Origin: Candidatus Zhuqueibacterota bacterium 4572_119
GTDB taxonomy: Bacteria; Zhuqueibacterota; Zhuqueibacteria; Thermofontimicrobiales; Thermofontimicrobiaceae
Length of the DNA stretch: 10,517 bases
NCBI GenBank assembly: GCA_002084535.1
Contig: NBLI01000108.1
Span: 1-10,517, forward strand
Reading direction: 5' to 3'
Of this stretch, positions 1-7,896 are shown in pieces. Positions within the stretch are counted from its first letter, which is position 1; each line of letters starts with the position of its first letter. Position numbers and translations under genes: made by a program. Under the pieces are notes generated by a model that saw only the letters and a program-made list of their open reading frames with translations, did no database searches and was not told where the DNA came from.

Positions 1-262
1 AATTTATAAAAGCTGCTATTTAAATCTTTTTAATCCCGGATAATTTACTGGAACTGCCTAATGTTTTTCAAAATACAAATTTCTTTATTGAGTATTTTTG
101 TGGTATTACCCAACTTATGTAAGCCGGTACTAATTCAAAATCGAATAAATGAATCGGACAACCATTAACTTCGCGAGTTCTTTCGTGCACATCCGCGTTA
201 TGCGCGTTCGATAAATCTTTGCTGCTTCGGAGGGCAATTAACCATTTAGGCACTAAATGACA
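1..262. other. Unassigned left-edge region beyond the mdh terminator
   Basis: No gene can be supported here. Positions about 171-240 are near 50% GC, while the flanks are near 30%, and this island includes short self-complementary motifs such as TCGCGA. A 61-codon minus-strand frame (GTG at 251-253, stop at 68-70) crosses the island. It begins only about 10 bases past the mdh terminator, with no room for a promoter or ribosome site, and its product resembles nothing I recognise. The island could be a dispersed repeat or decayed gene, but the sequence alone does not decide. Confidence 0.3.
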
Positions 263-297
263 AAAAGAAACCGAGAAAAAATATCTCGGTTTCTTTT
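263..297 (-). terminator. Intrinsic terminator after mdh
   Basis: A perfect 14-bp inverted repeat pairs 263-276 with 284-297 around a 7-base loop. The stem has a CCGAGA/TCTCGG core and A/T-rich outer arms. Read on the minus strand it is followed by a T run, and the plus strand also ends in T-rich sequence, so it could work in both directions. It lies 26 bases past the mdh stop codon. Confidence 0.85.
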
Positions 298-323
298 ATA
301 TATTCAATTGTCAACATTCACGA

Positions 324-1259
324 TTAAAGTTTTGTTTCAGCAACCGCTTTTTTCACAGCTTCTAGTGAATTCATTAACATTTCTTTTTCTTCATCTGTCA
401 ATTTAATCTCAATGATTTTTTCAACACCGCCGGAGCCTAATAAGGCAGGCACACCAATATAATACCCATCAATCCCATATTCGCCTTCAAGCAAGCACGC
501 GCACGGTAAAATTCTTTTCTTATCTTTCAGGTAAGCTTCTGCCATTTCAATAGCGCTGATCGCCGGGCTAAAAAACGCGCTGCCATTTCCGAGCAGACCC
601 ACAATTTCTGTTCCTGCTTTTCTCGTTCGCGTTACAATCGCTTCCAGTTTTTCATCTGAAATTAATTCGGTCAGCGGCACGCCGCCCACGGTTGCAAGTC
701 TTGGTAACGGAACCATAGTCGGGCCATGACCACCTAATACAGTCGCTGCTACGTCTTCAGCAGAAACACCCAATTCCATAGCAACAAATGATTTGAACCT
801 GCCTGTATCCAAAACACCAGCCATACCAACGACTCTGTTTTTAGGGAAACCGGTAATTTTCTTAAAAGAATATACCATAGCGTCGAGCGGATTTGTAACG
901 ATAATGCAGAATGCGTCAGGACAATATTTTTTAACATTTTCAGCAACGGAAGACATAATCTTGATATTTACATCTAACAAGTCTTCTCGGGACATGCCCG
1001 GTTTACGGGGTAATCCGGCAGTTACGATAACCACATCCGCGCCTTTAATATCCTCGTAATTACTTGTTCCTGATAGATTGCTGTCCACACCCATGAGGGG
1101 TGTACCTTCCATAATGTCAAGCGTTTTACCTTTTGCAACTCCTTCTTTTTCGGGTATATCAAAAAGAACTGCATCGCCTAATTCTTTTTGCGCGACGAGT
1201 AAAGCCAGAATACCACCAATTTGACCTCCACCAATGAGAGCAATTTTTTTTCTTGCCAT
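324..1259 (-). CDS. mdh: NAD-dependent malate dehydrogenase (LDH-like type)
   Basis: This 311-residue cytoplasmic enzyme interconverts malate and oxaloacetate with NAD(H), a TCA-cycle step. The N-terminus has a Rossmann motif (GGGQIGG, residues 10-16), and Asp34 ends beta-2 as expected for NAD preference. Arg85 and Arg91 in the PRKPGMSR loop, with Arg154, are the residues that bind malate in this family. Asp151 (VLDTGRF) and His178 (GGHG) form the catalytic relay, and Asn123 sits in VTNPLD. The full family length is present. The ATG follows an AGGAG site (1265-1269 complement) at six bases. Residue 180, just after GGHG, is Pro (codon CCG) where Asp is usual. The gene is 169 bp after rpmA with its own candidate promoter, and ends before a strong terminator. 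Confidence 0.96.
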   Translation of the reverse strand: MARKKIALIGGGQIGGILALLVAQKELGDAVLFDIPEKEGVAKGKTLDIMEGTPLMGVDSNLSGTSNYEDIKGADVVIVTAGLPRKPGMSREDLLDVNIKIMSSVAENVKKYCPDAFCIIVTNPLDAMVYSFKKITGFPKNRVVGMAGVLDTGRFKSFVAMELGVSAEDVAATVLGGHGPTMVPLPRLATVGGVPLTELISDEKLEAIVTRTRKAGTEIVGLLGNGSAFFSPAISAIEMAEAYLKDKKRILPCACLLEGEYGIDGYYIGVPALLGSGGVEKIIEIKLTDEEKEMLMNSLEAVKKAVAETKL

Positions 1260-1293
1260 AACATTCTCCTATTGTAAATTTTGTGGCTAATGA

Positions 1294-1323
1294 TTTATAT
1301 TTAAAATATAAAAAAAGAATCAA
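1294..1323 (-). promoter_or_regulatory. Candidate sigma-70 promoter for mdh
   Basis: On the minus strand TTGATT (complement of 1318-1323) is followed after 18 bases by TATAAA (complement of 1294-1299). This would give a short leader of about 25-30 bases carrying the mdh ribosome site. The -35 match is partial and the surroundings are A/T-rich, so chance matches are likely. Confidence 0.4.
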
Positions 1324-1428
1324 CTTCCACGCGCAATATAAAAAGAACAAGTTTATGTATTGAATTGAATATCTGAAATCCAGCTCAACTTATTTTGGCA
1401 GTTATAAGTAACCAGCTAATCAACCTGA

Positions 1429-1683
1429 TTACACAGCTTCGATATGTACGTATTTTCTTGACCGACCCTGATTCGTAAATTTAACCACGCCATCAGCCTT
1501 GGCAAAAAGTGTATAATCGCTTCCCATGCCAACATTTTGACCGGGATGTATTTTCGTCCCGCATTGACGAACTATGATACTTCCTGCTGTCACTTTTTGA
1601 CCACCGAATCTTTTAACGCCTCGCATTTGCGGATTACTGTCGCGTCCATTCTTAGTACTACCTACACCTTTCTTATGCGCCAT
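1429..1683 (-). CDS. rpmA: 50S ribosomal protein L27
   Basis: The 84-residue protein is a large-subunit component whose N-terminal tail reaches toward the peptidyl-transferase centre. It has the family signature: MAHKKGVGSTKNGRDS at the start, then KRFGGQKVTAGSIIVRQ and GxNVGMGSDYTLFA. The N-terminus is already the mature form, so it lacks the Firmicutes-type extension that the protease Prp removes. The ATG follows GGAGGTG (complement of 1691-1697) at seven bases. The start lies 22 bases after the rplU stop, so the two genes are probably co-transcribed. No convincing terminator was seen after the stop. Confidence 0.98.
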   Translation of the reverse strand: MAHKKGVGSTKNGRDSNPQMRGVKRFGGQKVTAGSIIVRQCGTKIHPGQNVGMGSDYTLFAKADGVVKFTNQGRSRKYVHIEAV

Positions 1684-1705
1684 TTTTTTTCACCTCCGAA
1701 ACAAA

Positions 1706-2020
1706 TTATTTCAAAACAATATCATCAATTTTGATACGGGAAAATTCCTGTTTGTGACCACGTTTTACCTGGTAGCCTTTTCTCCGTTTTTTCTTGAAAA
1801 CGATTACCTTTTTCCCGTGTTCATTTTCAATTACAGTCGCTTTAACTTTCACTCCCTTTATTACCGGGTTGCCAACTTTGACTCCTTTTTCACCTGAAGT
1901 CAAAAGCACCTTATCAAGGACAACTTTTTCACCTTCCTTGTCAGATATTTTTGGAGCAACAATCACATCATCTTTTGATACTTTAAACTGTTGTCCACCT
2001 ATTTCAACAATCGCGTACAT
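1706..2020 (-). CDS. rplU: 50S ribosomal protein L21
   Basis: The 104-residue protein binds 23S rRNA in the large subunit. It is recognised by the opening MYAIVEIGGQQFKVSKDD and the basic C-terminal segment KKRRKGYQVKRGHKQEFSRIKI, both typical of bacterial L21 at its normal length. The ATG lies five bases after a strong GGAGGAG (complement of 2026-2032). It is first in an rplU-rpmA pair. The 107-base gap from rng contains a good promoter, so ribosomal-protein expression can be independent of the RNase gene. Confidence 0.98.
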   Translation of the reverse strand: MYAIVEIGGQQFKVSKDDVIVAPKISDKEGEKVVLDKVLLTSGEKGVKVGNPVIKGVKVKATVIENEHGKKVIVFKKKRRKGYQVKRGHKQEFSRIKIDDIVLK

Positions 2021-2102
2021 TAATACTCCTCCAAAAAGAAATATAAAAACATAAATACTTTAGTCATTTTTAAGATCATTTACTATAAAAATAATGACCA
2101 GT

Positions 2103-2131
2103 AATATAATAATTTTTATCTTTTAAGTCAA
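2103..2131 (-). promoter_or_regulatory. Promoter for rplU-rpmA overlapping the rng stop codon
   Basis: On the minus strand TTGACT (complement of 2126-2131) is followed after exactly 17 bases by TATATT (complement of 2103-2108), close to the sigma-70 consensus. Transcription would start near 2096 and give a leader of about 75 bases. The rng stop codon TGA (2128-2130) lies inside the -35 box. Confidence 0.6.
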
Positions 2132-3645
2132 GTTTTAAATTTGTTTGTAATGTCCAAATTTCTCTTTTTTGAAAAAAACCTGACTTCATCGATCTCAAAT
2201 GTGGGATCTGTTTGCAATTCAATTTTAATAAAATATTTCCACATCAATTTACGGATCGGACTGCGGGTACCCTCACTCAAATATGACTTGATTTCCGGGT
2301 GAGTTACTATTCTCACCCTTCTTTCCCGCGAAGATGCCCGAAAGCGTTTTATCCATCTTTCAACCTGGTTCAGTATTCGGGTTTTAGAAGTGATGCGTCC
2401 CAGCCCACCGCAGGTTGGACAAGTCTCGCTCATTTTATAAATCAAGCTTGGTCTGATTCTTTCTCGCGTCATTTCTATTAAACCGAATTCGCTGAGCTGG
2501 GTAATATTAGCCTGAGCCCGGTCTTTTTTGATTTCCCTTTTAAAATCGTCGTAAAGTTTTTTCTTATTTTTAGCTTCCTTCATGTCAATAAAATCAATGA
2601 CGATAATCCCACCAAGGTCTCTCAATCTTAACTGACGCGCAATTTCATTAGCCGCTTCAAGATTTATCTTCAATGAATTTTGTTCGTGATCTTTCCTTCC
2701 GATAAATTTGCCGCTATTAACATCGATTGCTGCCAGTGCTTCGGTTTGATCGAAAATAATCGACCCACCGCTCTTCATTGTAACTTTTCGGGACAGGCTC
2801 TTTTCAATTTCTGACTCAATACCGTAGTGATCAAAAATTGGCTCTCTCCTGTCATAATATTCAACCATGGGCGCCATACCGTGAGCAACACCTTTGAGAT
2901 AGTGAACAATTTTCCGGTACAGTTTTCTTGAATCGACGATCAGGCTGTCCACATCTTTGGTGAATAAATCCCGAATAACACTGGACATCATGCCCATGTC
3001 CTTGAAAACAAGTTCCGGTGGTTTACTATTTTTAATCTTGTTTTCAATTTTTTTCCAATTCTTTTTCAGTGCCTCCACGTCGGCTTGCAGAACCAGTTTA
3101 TCTCTGCCTTCTGCCACTGTTCTTACAATCAAACCAAAGCCATCAGGACGAATCTCCCGACCGATTTTTCGAAGCCGCTTCCGGTCTCTCATATTCTCAA
3201 TTTTTTTTGAAACACCCACCATTCTTGAATTAGGAACCAGGATGAGAAACCTTCCCGGGATGGAAATCTGCGTTGTCAGTCGCGAGCCCTTTGTGCTGAT
3301 CGGTTCCTTAATGATCTGAACAAGAATTTGCTGTCCGACTTTTATTTCATCCGGTGAATATGCTTTTTGATTATTGCCATTATCATCGAGGTCAACCATA
3401 GCGCTGACCGTGGAAAAGGACTCACCAATATCGGAAAAATGCAAAAACGCGTCCTGCTTTTGGCCGATATTTACAAAAGCCGCTCGCATGCCTTTTACCA
3501 CATTAACGACTCTTCCTAAATAAATATCACCAACGCTTCGTTCACTTTCCGGTTTTTCTACAAACAATTCGGCTAATTTATCATTTTCCAAAATCGCGAT
3601 TCGGATTTCACCAATCGCGGCATTAATTATTATTTTTTTCTTCAT
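2128..3645 (-). CDS. rng: Ribonuclease E/G family endoribonuclease (RNase G)
   Basis: This 505-residue endoribonuclease is expected to act in 16S rRNA 5' maturation and mRNA turnover, cutting single-stranded A/U-rich RNA. Residues about 37-125 form an S1 RNA-binding domain (GDIYLGRVVNVVKGMRAAFVNIG). The catalytic part carries the metal ligands Asp308 (AAIDVNSG) and Asp351 (IVIDFIDM), matching E. coli RNase E D303 and D346. NLEAANEIARQLRLRDLGG between them is highly characteristic. Cys409 and Cys412 (CPTCGGLG) form the zinc link used for oligomerisation. The length matches RNase G, and no long RNase E-type scaffold tail is present. The start has only a weak AGG ribosome site. The gene begins 27 bases after the radical SAM gene, suggesting one transcript. 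Confidence 0.95.
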   Translation of the reverse strand: MKKKIIINAAIGEIRIAILENDKLAELFVEKPESERSVGDIYLGRVVNVVKGMRAAFVNIGQKQDAFLHFSDIGESFSTVSAMVDLDDNGNNQKAYSPDEIKVGQQILVQIIKEPISTKGSRLTTQISIPGRFLILVPNSRMVGVSKKIENMRDRKRLRKIGREIRPDGFGLIVRTVAEGRDKLVLQADVEALKKNWKKIENKIKNSKPPELVFKDMGMMSSVIRDLFTKDVDSLIVDSRKLYRKIVHYLKGVAHGMAPMVEYYDRREPIFDHYGIESEIEKSLSRKVTMKSGGSIIFDQTEALAAIDVNSGKFIGRKDHEQNSLKINLEAANEIARQLRLRDLGGIIVIDFIDMKEAKNKKKLYDDFKREIKKDRAQANITQLSEFGLIEMTRERIRPSLIYKMSETCPTCGGLGRITSKTRILNQVERWIKRFRASSRERRVRIVTHPEIKSYLSEGTRSPIRKLMWKYFIKIELQTDPTFEIDEVRFFSKKRNLDITNKFKT

Positions 3646-3672
3646 AGTTACCTATCTTACATTTTATAATTG

Positions 3673-6135
3673 TTAAACTTCCAACGGAGATACGCTGACC
3701 GCGTCAACCTGAACTAAAAGGTCTTTCCTTTTTACACGACACAATTCGATTTCATCATTTGAAAGGTCGAGTAGTGTTTTTAGTACCTCCTGAACCCGCG
3801 CTGTTTTTCCCTGATCATATTTCAATGTTAAATTCAGGGTCCCGTTGTTTCCATTCGTTGCGATCGCCTCGATGTAGGGACGAATATCCAGTTGTTTGAT
3901 TGTATCTTTTCTGATACGATCTATTACAACCTCACCGCGGTTCATAAATTCATTTATTTTTTGATTAAGATAGGATTGGTCAAATGCTTTAATCAAATTT
4001 ACTTCATACTCAGCCCTGTTTATCGCGGCAGTTAGTGAAACCGCTTTAGCCAACAATATCTTGCTCTCAAGAATTTTTAACCCTTCCGGCAAGATTTTAT
4101 TTAGCAAAACAACAGCGTCTTTCCCCCTTTCAAAAAAATACTGCACATCCATGTACTCGGCATCGCTGGTATAACCTGTTGCCAAAGGAGGACTGTACGC
4201 GATTTTTGGATGAGGATGAAATCCCTGGGAATACACAAGCTTAACTCCGGCGCGCCTGAATGAACGCTCAAATATTTTTATCAAATCCAAATGAGAAGTA
4301 AATCGTATTTCTTCACCCTTCTTATATTTTAACCTGACAGTTCGGGCAGAAGGCTCCACTTTAGACTTGACTTTTTTTAAAGACCTGCCATAGTTCGACT
4401 CATCGATTCCGCTCGTTTTTTCGGCAGGCGCTTGCTGCTGTTTTTCCCCTTCACCTTTTTTCAAAATCTCCTGGCAAACCGCTTGTTTCATCATTCCGCA
4501 AAAATGGCAGGAGGATTGCCGGCAATCGCTGGTGTTTTGATTTTCCATCGACCGCTGGTACTCATCACGTAAATATTTTTTTGAGACACCTTTGGAAATA
4601 TGATCCCAGGGCAGTTTCGCGTCCAGTTCCCATTCGCTGGTATAATTTTCCGGAACGACCTGTTCACCTTCAAACGCCTGAATCCAGGCTTGAAAATTAA
4701 ACTGATCTGACCAGGCGTCAAATTTGGCGCCATTTTTCCAGGCGCGCAAAATTACTTTGCCAAGATTTCGATCACCCCTGGCGACTACCCCTTCAATGAA
4801 AGAAACTTTCGGGTCGCGCCAGTTAAACTTTATTATTGGATGTGATATCTTATTTTTAAGATAAAATATTTTTTCTTCCAATTGTTTCATCGAATCTTGG
4901 CCGACCCACTGAAAAGGTGTTCCCGGTTTAGGACAAAACGGCGAGATGGAAATATTAATCGCCTTTCCACCATTTTTAAACGCTACCGATTTTACCTGTT
5001 TTACCAGTTCTATAATCTCGTCCAAATCCTCGGTTGTTTCCTGTGGTAATCCGATCATAAAATAAAGCTTAACCAGGCTCCAGCCCTCTGAAAAGGCAAT
5101 TTTGACCGCCCTGAGCAAATCCTCGTTGGTGTTTGTTTTGTTAATGATTTGCCGCAGTCTTGTTGAGCCCGCTTCAGGCGCCAGGGTAATGCCTGACTTC
5201 CGCACTTTTCGGGCATACTTTGCCATTTCAAGGGTGAACGTCTCCGTTCGCAATGAAGGGAATGAAACATTAACTTGTTGAGATTCAAGTTTGCGTGACA
5301 ATCTGCTTAATAGAGAAGTTAAATCACTGTAATCTGATGTGGATAACGAGGCTAAAGAAATCTCATCATAGCCGGTATTTTGAATTACCGTTTCAACGTG
5401 TTTTTCCAATTCGTTCACTGATCTTTCGCGCACCGGACGGTAAATAAATCCGGCATTGCAAAACCGGCAGCCCTGGGTGCAGCCCCTCATGATCTCTACG
5501 GAGTAACGATCATGCGTCGTTTCGATTAGGGGAACCAATGGTTTTTGCGGATAGTTTTCAGGTTTTAATTCTTCAATTGTCCGGGTGGTAATTTTTTCAG
5601 GAATTCCATTTTGAGCTTTCGGTTTTAATCCGATAAACTTCGTTCCATCATACACGGCATCATAAAACGCCGGAATATAAATTCCTTTTACCTTTGATAA
5701 CTCCAGCAAAATATCCGCACGGTTAAGACCCTCCTTTTTCGCGTTTCTCATCAGTACCATCAATTCCACGGCTACTTCTTCACCATCACCAATGACAAAG
5801 GCATCGACAAATTCAGCCAGTGGTTCCGGATTAAACGCGCACGGTCCGCCAGCAATTACAATGGGTGTCCCCTCTTCCCTGTCAGCGGAATGAATCGGCA
5901 GCCCTGACAGGTCTAACATATTGATTACATTTGTATAATGCAGCTCATACTGTAATGTAAATCCAAGGAAATCAAAATCCGTTAATGGTTTCTTTGATTC
6001 CAGAGAGAACAAGGGTAGTCGATTCTCGCGCAGTTTTTCTTCCATATCAACGGCAGGAGCATATACCCGTTCCGCCGCGACATAGGGGATCTTGTTCAAA
6101 ACATTGTACAGTATTTCAAATCCCACATGGGACAT
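3673..6135 (-). CDS. B12-binding-type radical SAM protein fused to DUF2344
   Basis: From the first ATG the product has 820 residues. The N-terminal part (about 1-190) resembles the B12-binding-like region of the TIGR03960 family (FGFTLQYELHYTNVINMLDL, IAGGPCAFNPEPLAEFVDAF). A radical SAM core follows, with 4Fe-4S ligands Cys219, Cys223 and Cys226 (RGCTQGCRFC) and a conserved LAPEAGSTRLR stretch. A Cys-rich segment (Cys538, 543, 546, 554) precedes a polar linker. Residues about 598-800 form the DUF2344/TIGR03936 domain (SHLDLIKIFERSFRRAG, SQGFHPHPK). In many bacteria the two parts are separate neighbouring genes. The substrate is unknown to me. Linkage to rng, rplU and rpmA suggests RNA or ribosome modification, which is inference. 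The family sequence continues in frame upstream of this ATG without a normal start codon, so the true 5' end is uncertain or damaged. Confidence 0.88.
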   Translation of the reverse strand: MSHVGFEILYNVLNKIPYVAAERVYAPAVDMEEKLRENRLPLFSLESKKPLTDFDFLGFTLQYELHYTNVINMLDLSGLPIHSADREEGTPIVIAGGPCAFNPEPLAEFVDAFVIGDGEEVAVELMVLMRNAKKEGLNRADILLELSKVKGIYIPAFYDAVYDGTKFIGLKPKAQNGIPEKITTRTIEELKPENYPQKPLVPLIETTHDRYSVEIMRGCTQGCRFCNAGFIYRPVRERSVNELEKHVETVIQNTGYDEISLASLSTSDYSDLTSLLSRLSRKLESQQVNVSFPSLRTETFTLEMAKYARKVRKSGITLAPEAGSTRLRQIINKTNTNEDLLRAVKIAFSEGWSLVKLYFMIGLPQETTEDLDEIIELVKQVKSVAFKNGGKAINISISPFCPKPGTPFQWVGQDSMKQLEEKIFYLKNKISHPIIKFNWRDPKVSFIEGVVARGDRNLGKVILRAWKNGAKFDAWSDQFNFQAWIQAFEGEQVVPENYTSEWELDAKLPWDHISKGVSKKYLRDEYQRSMENQNTSDCRQSSCHFCGMMKQAVCQEILKKGEGEKQQQAPAEKTSGIDESNYGRSLKKVKSKVEPSARTVRLKYKKGEEIRFTSHLDLIKIFERSFRRAGVKLVYSQGFHPHPKIAYSPPLATGYTSDAEYMDVQYFFERGKDAVVLLNKILPEGLKILESKILLAKAVSLTAAINRAEYEVNLIKAFDQSYLNQKINEFMNRGEVVIDRIRKDTIKQLDIRPYIEAIATNGNNGTLNLTLKYDQGKTARVQEVLKTLLDLSNDEIELCRVKRKDLLVQVDAVSVSPLEV

Positions 6136-6442
6136 GCCGATCTCATACAGATCGGGAAAAATTAACGCAAACTTGACTTTTATTATGAAATAAAGTTGCA
6201 GCTTTATTTTTAGAAAATAATAGTTTCAACGATAAAGCGATTTTAAAGTTCCCTAAAAAAACAAACAGTTACACTATTTTTAGGCATTTGATTGTATCAT
6301 TTCTTTTTAATACAATTTAAAATAAGAAAAATATGCGAGAATAGCAATCTTTAAATAAATAAAATCGGGCAGATATATACTACCTGCCCGATATTTTTGT
6401 TGTAGCTCAAAACATTATTGTAATTAAAAAATGGAAACAGCC
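6136..6442. other. AT-rich gap between the oxidoreductase operon and the radical SAM gene
   Basis: This 307-base gap contains the operon terminator (6364-6392) and, at 6136-6180, fifteen in-frame codons reading KVKFALIFPDLYEIG that match the start of the radical SAM family. That frame is closed by a TGA at 6226-6228. No ATG, GTG or TTG start and no convincing ribosome site lies between the TGA and the ATG at 6135. A 7-bp inverted repeat ATTGTAT/ATACAAT (6291-6297, 6310-6316) is also present, with no clear function. I found no persuasive promoter for the radical SAM-rng unit. Confidence 0.6.
6364..6392 (-). terminator. Intrinsic terminator after the 2-oxoacid oxidoreductase operon
   Basis: A 9-bp GC-rich stem pairs ATCGGGCAG (6364-6372) with CTGCCCGAT (6384-6392) around an 11-base loop. 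Read on the minus strand it is followed by ATTTTATTTATTT. It lies about 50 bases past the stop of the beta-gamma gene and separates that operon from the radical SAM gene. Confidence 0.8.
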
Positions 6443-7876
6443 TTACGAATAGTTTTCCCGAATGTATTTCACACCTTCGTCAATTGCTTTCAAATTGATA
6501 TCAACAAATTCTTTCTTTTTGAGATGCTGTTTAATCGTATCTTTCGCTGTCGCCGTGTCGATGACCTTTGTTAGCTCAAGATACGCGCCAATACAGATCA
6601 TATTTGCTACTGCGGTCATTCCCATCTTTGACGCCATTTCCGTCAAAGGAATCTCAATTGCCTTGACATCATCCCGTTTCACCTTGCGATCAACGATTGA
6701 GCTATTGGTAATTATCAAACCGTCTTTTTCCACTGTATCCTCAAACGCATCCAAAGAAGGTCCGTTCATGGCGATCAGAACATTTGGATTTGTTGTTAAT
6801 GGAGAACCGATTCTCTTATTGGAGAGATGAACACTGCAATTCGCGGTGCCTCCTCGCATTTCAGGGCCATAAGACGGCAGCCAGCTTACCTCAAGATTTT
6901 CCTCCATCGCCATGGCAGCCAACATAACACCGGCGGTAAGGACACCCTGTCCGCCAAATCCAGCGATCTTCATTTTCTGCTCTGAAAATTTGCCAAGGAA
7001 ATCTTTATCAACAGTATCGGCTTTCCCGGACGGTGCCAATCCCAGTACATCAAGGATTTCTTTATCTGTCAGCGTTTTTTTCTTTATGCTGCGCGGTTCA
7101 ATATCATCGGAAATGTCCTTAAAAACCTTGACCGGAAAATACGGTATCATTTTTTCCTCTATCCATTTTTGAGAATCAACTGACGACATTTTCCACCCGG
7201 TTGGACATGGCGCCAAAATCTCAACAAATGAGAATCCCTTATTATCGATCTGATTTTGTAATGCTTTGCGAAGCACTTTTTTTGTTCGATTAATCGATTT
7301 AAAATCTACAAGGGCAGTTCGCTCAACGTAAACAGGTGCTTCCAGAGTGCTGATAATTTCACACATTCGAATCGGATGGCCTTCATTTTCTGAGGATCGG
7401 CCGAACGGGCTTGTTTTTGTTTTTTGTCCGACCATAGTTGTCGGCGCCATTTGTCCACCAGTCATCCCATAAATCGCGTTATTAATAAAAATGACGGTAA
7501 TATTTTCACCACGGTTGGCTGCATTTAGAATCTCAGCGCCTCCAATCGCAGCCAGATCACCATCACCCTGATAAGAGATAACAATACTATCTTTGTTTGA
7601 TCTTTTTAGTCCTGTCGCCACAGCCGGTGCCCTGCCATGAGCTGCCTGAACATTTCCAATGTCAAAATAATAATACGCGAACACAGAGCAGCCAACAGGA
7701 GATACCAGAACTGTTCTGTCCTGTATCCCAAAATCTACGATTGCTTCCGCTAAAATTTTATGTATATTCCCATGTCCACAACCTGGGCAATAATGGGTCG
7801 TTTCCAGGTTGGTACCACCTTTTCTTTCAAATTTATCATAAAAAGCCTTTGGTTTGGCTAATACTTGCGCCTTCAT
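6443..7876 (-). CDS. 2-oxoacid:ferredoxin oxidoreductase, fused beta-gamma subunit
   Basis: This 477-residue chain joins two subunits of a 2-oxoacid:ferredoxin oxidoreductase, which oxidatively decarboxylates a 2-oxoacid to an acyl-CoA and reduces ferredoxin, or runs in reverse. Residues 1 to about 255 are the TPP-binding beta part. It has likely 4Fe-4S ligands Cys30 and Cys33 (CPGCGHG), Cys63 (PVGCSVF) and Cys224 (APCPTGW), and the TPP/Mg motif GDGD (104-107) with NNAIYGMTGGQ (132-142). After a linker of about 45 residues, residues 301-477 are the gamma domain (IAGFGGQGVLTAG, SYGPEMRGGTANC). The reading frame is continuous through the linker. The start has AAAGGAG at five bases and lies 20 bases after vorB. 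Together with the alpha and ferredoxin genes it forms a complete enzyme. The substrate (2-oxoglutarate, branched-chain or other) cannot be fixed from sequence. Confidence 0.93.
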   Translation of the reverse strand: MKAQVLAKPKAFYDKFERKGGTNLETTHYCPGCGHGNIHKILAEAIVDFGIQDRTVLVSPVGCSVFAYYYFDIGNVQAAHGRAPAVATGLKRSNKDSIVISYQGDGDLAAIGGAEILNAANRGENITVIFINNAIYGMTGGQMAPTTMVGQKTKTSPFGRSSENEGHPIRMCEIISTLEAPVYVERTALVDFKSINRTKKVLRKALQNQIDNKGFSFVEILAPCPTGWKMSSVDSQKWIEEKMIPYFPVKVFKDISDDIEPRSIKKKTLTDKEILDVLGLAPSGKADTVDKDFLGKFSEQKMKIAGFGGQGVLTAGVMLAAMAMEENLEVSWLPSYGPEMRGGTANCSVHLSNKRIGSPLTTNPNVLIAMNGPSLDAFEDTVEKDGLIITNSSIVDRKVKRDDVKAIEIPLTEMASKMGMTAVANMICIGAYLELTKVIDTATAKDTIKQHLKKKEFVDINLKAIDEGVKYIRENYS

Positions 7877-7896
7877 ATCAACTCCTTTAAATCAGG

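Noticed and set aside
68..253. 61-codon minus-strand frame at the left edge
   Set aside because: It starts with GTG about 10 bases after a strong terminator, with no ribosome site or promoter room, and has no recognisable product.
6291..6316. ATTGTAT/ATACAAT inverted repeat as an operator
   Set aside because: It is a 7-bp A/T-rich match in A/T-rich sequence, not placed against any identified promoter, so chance is likely.
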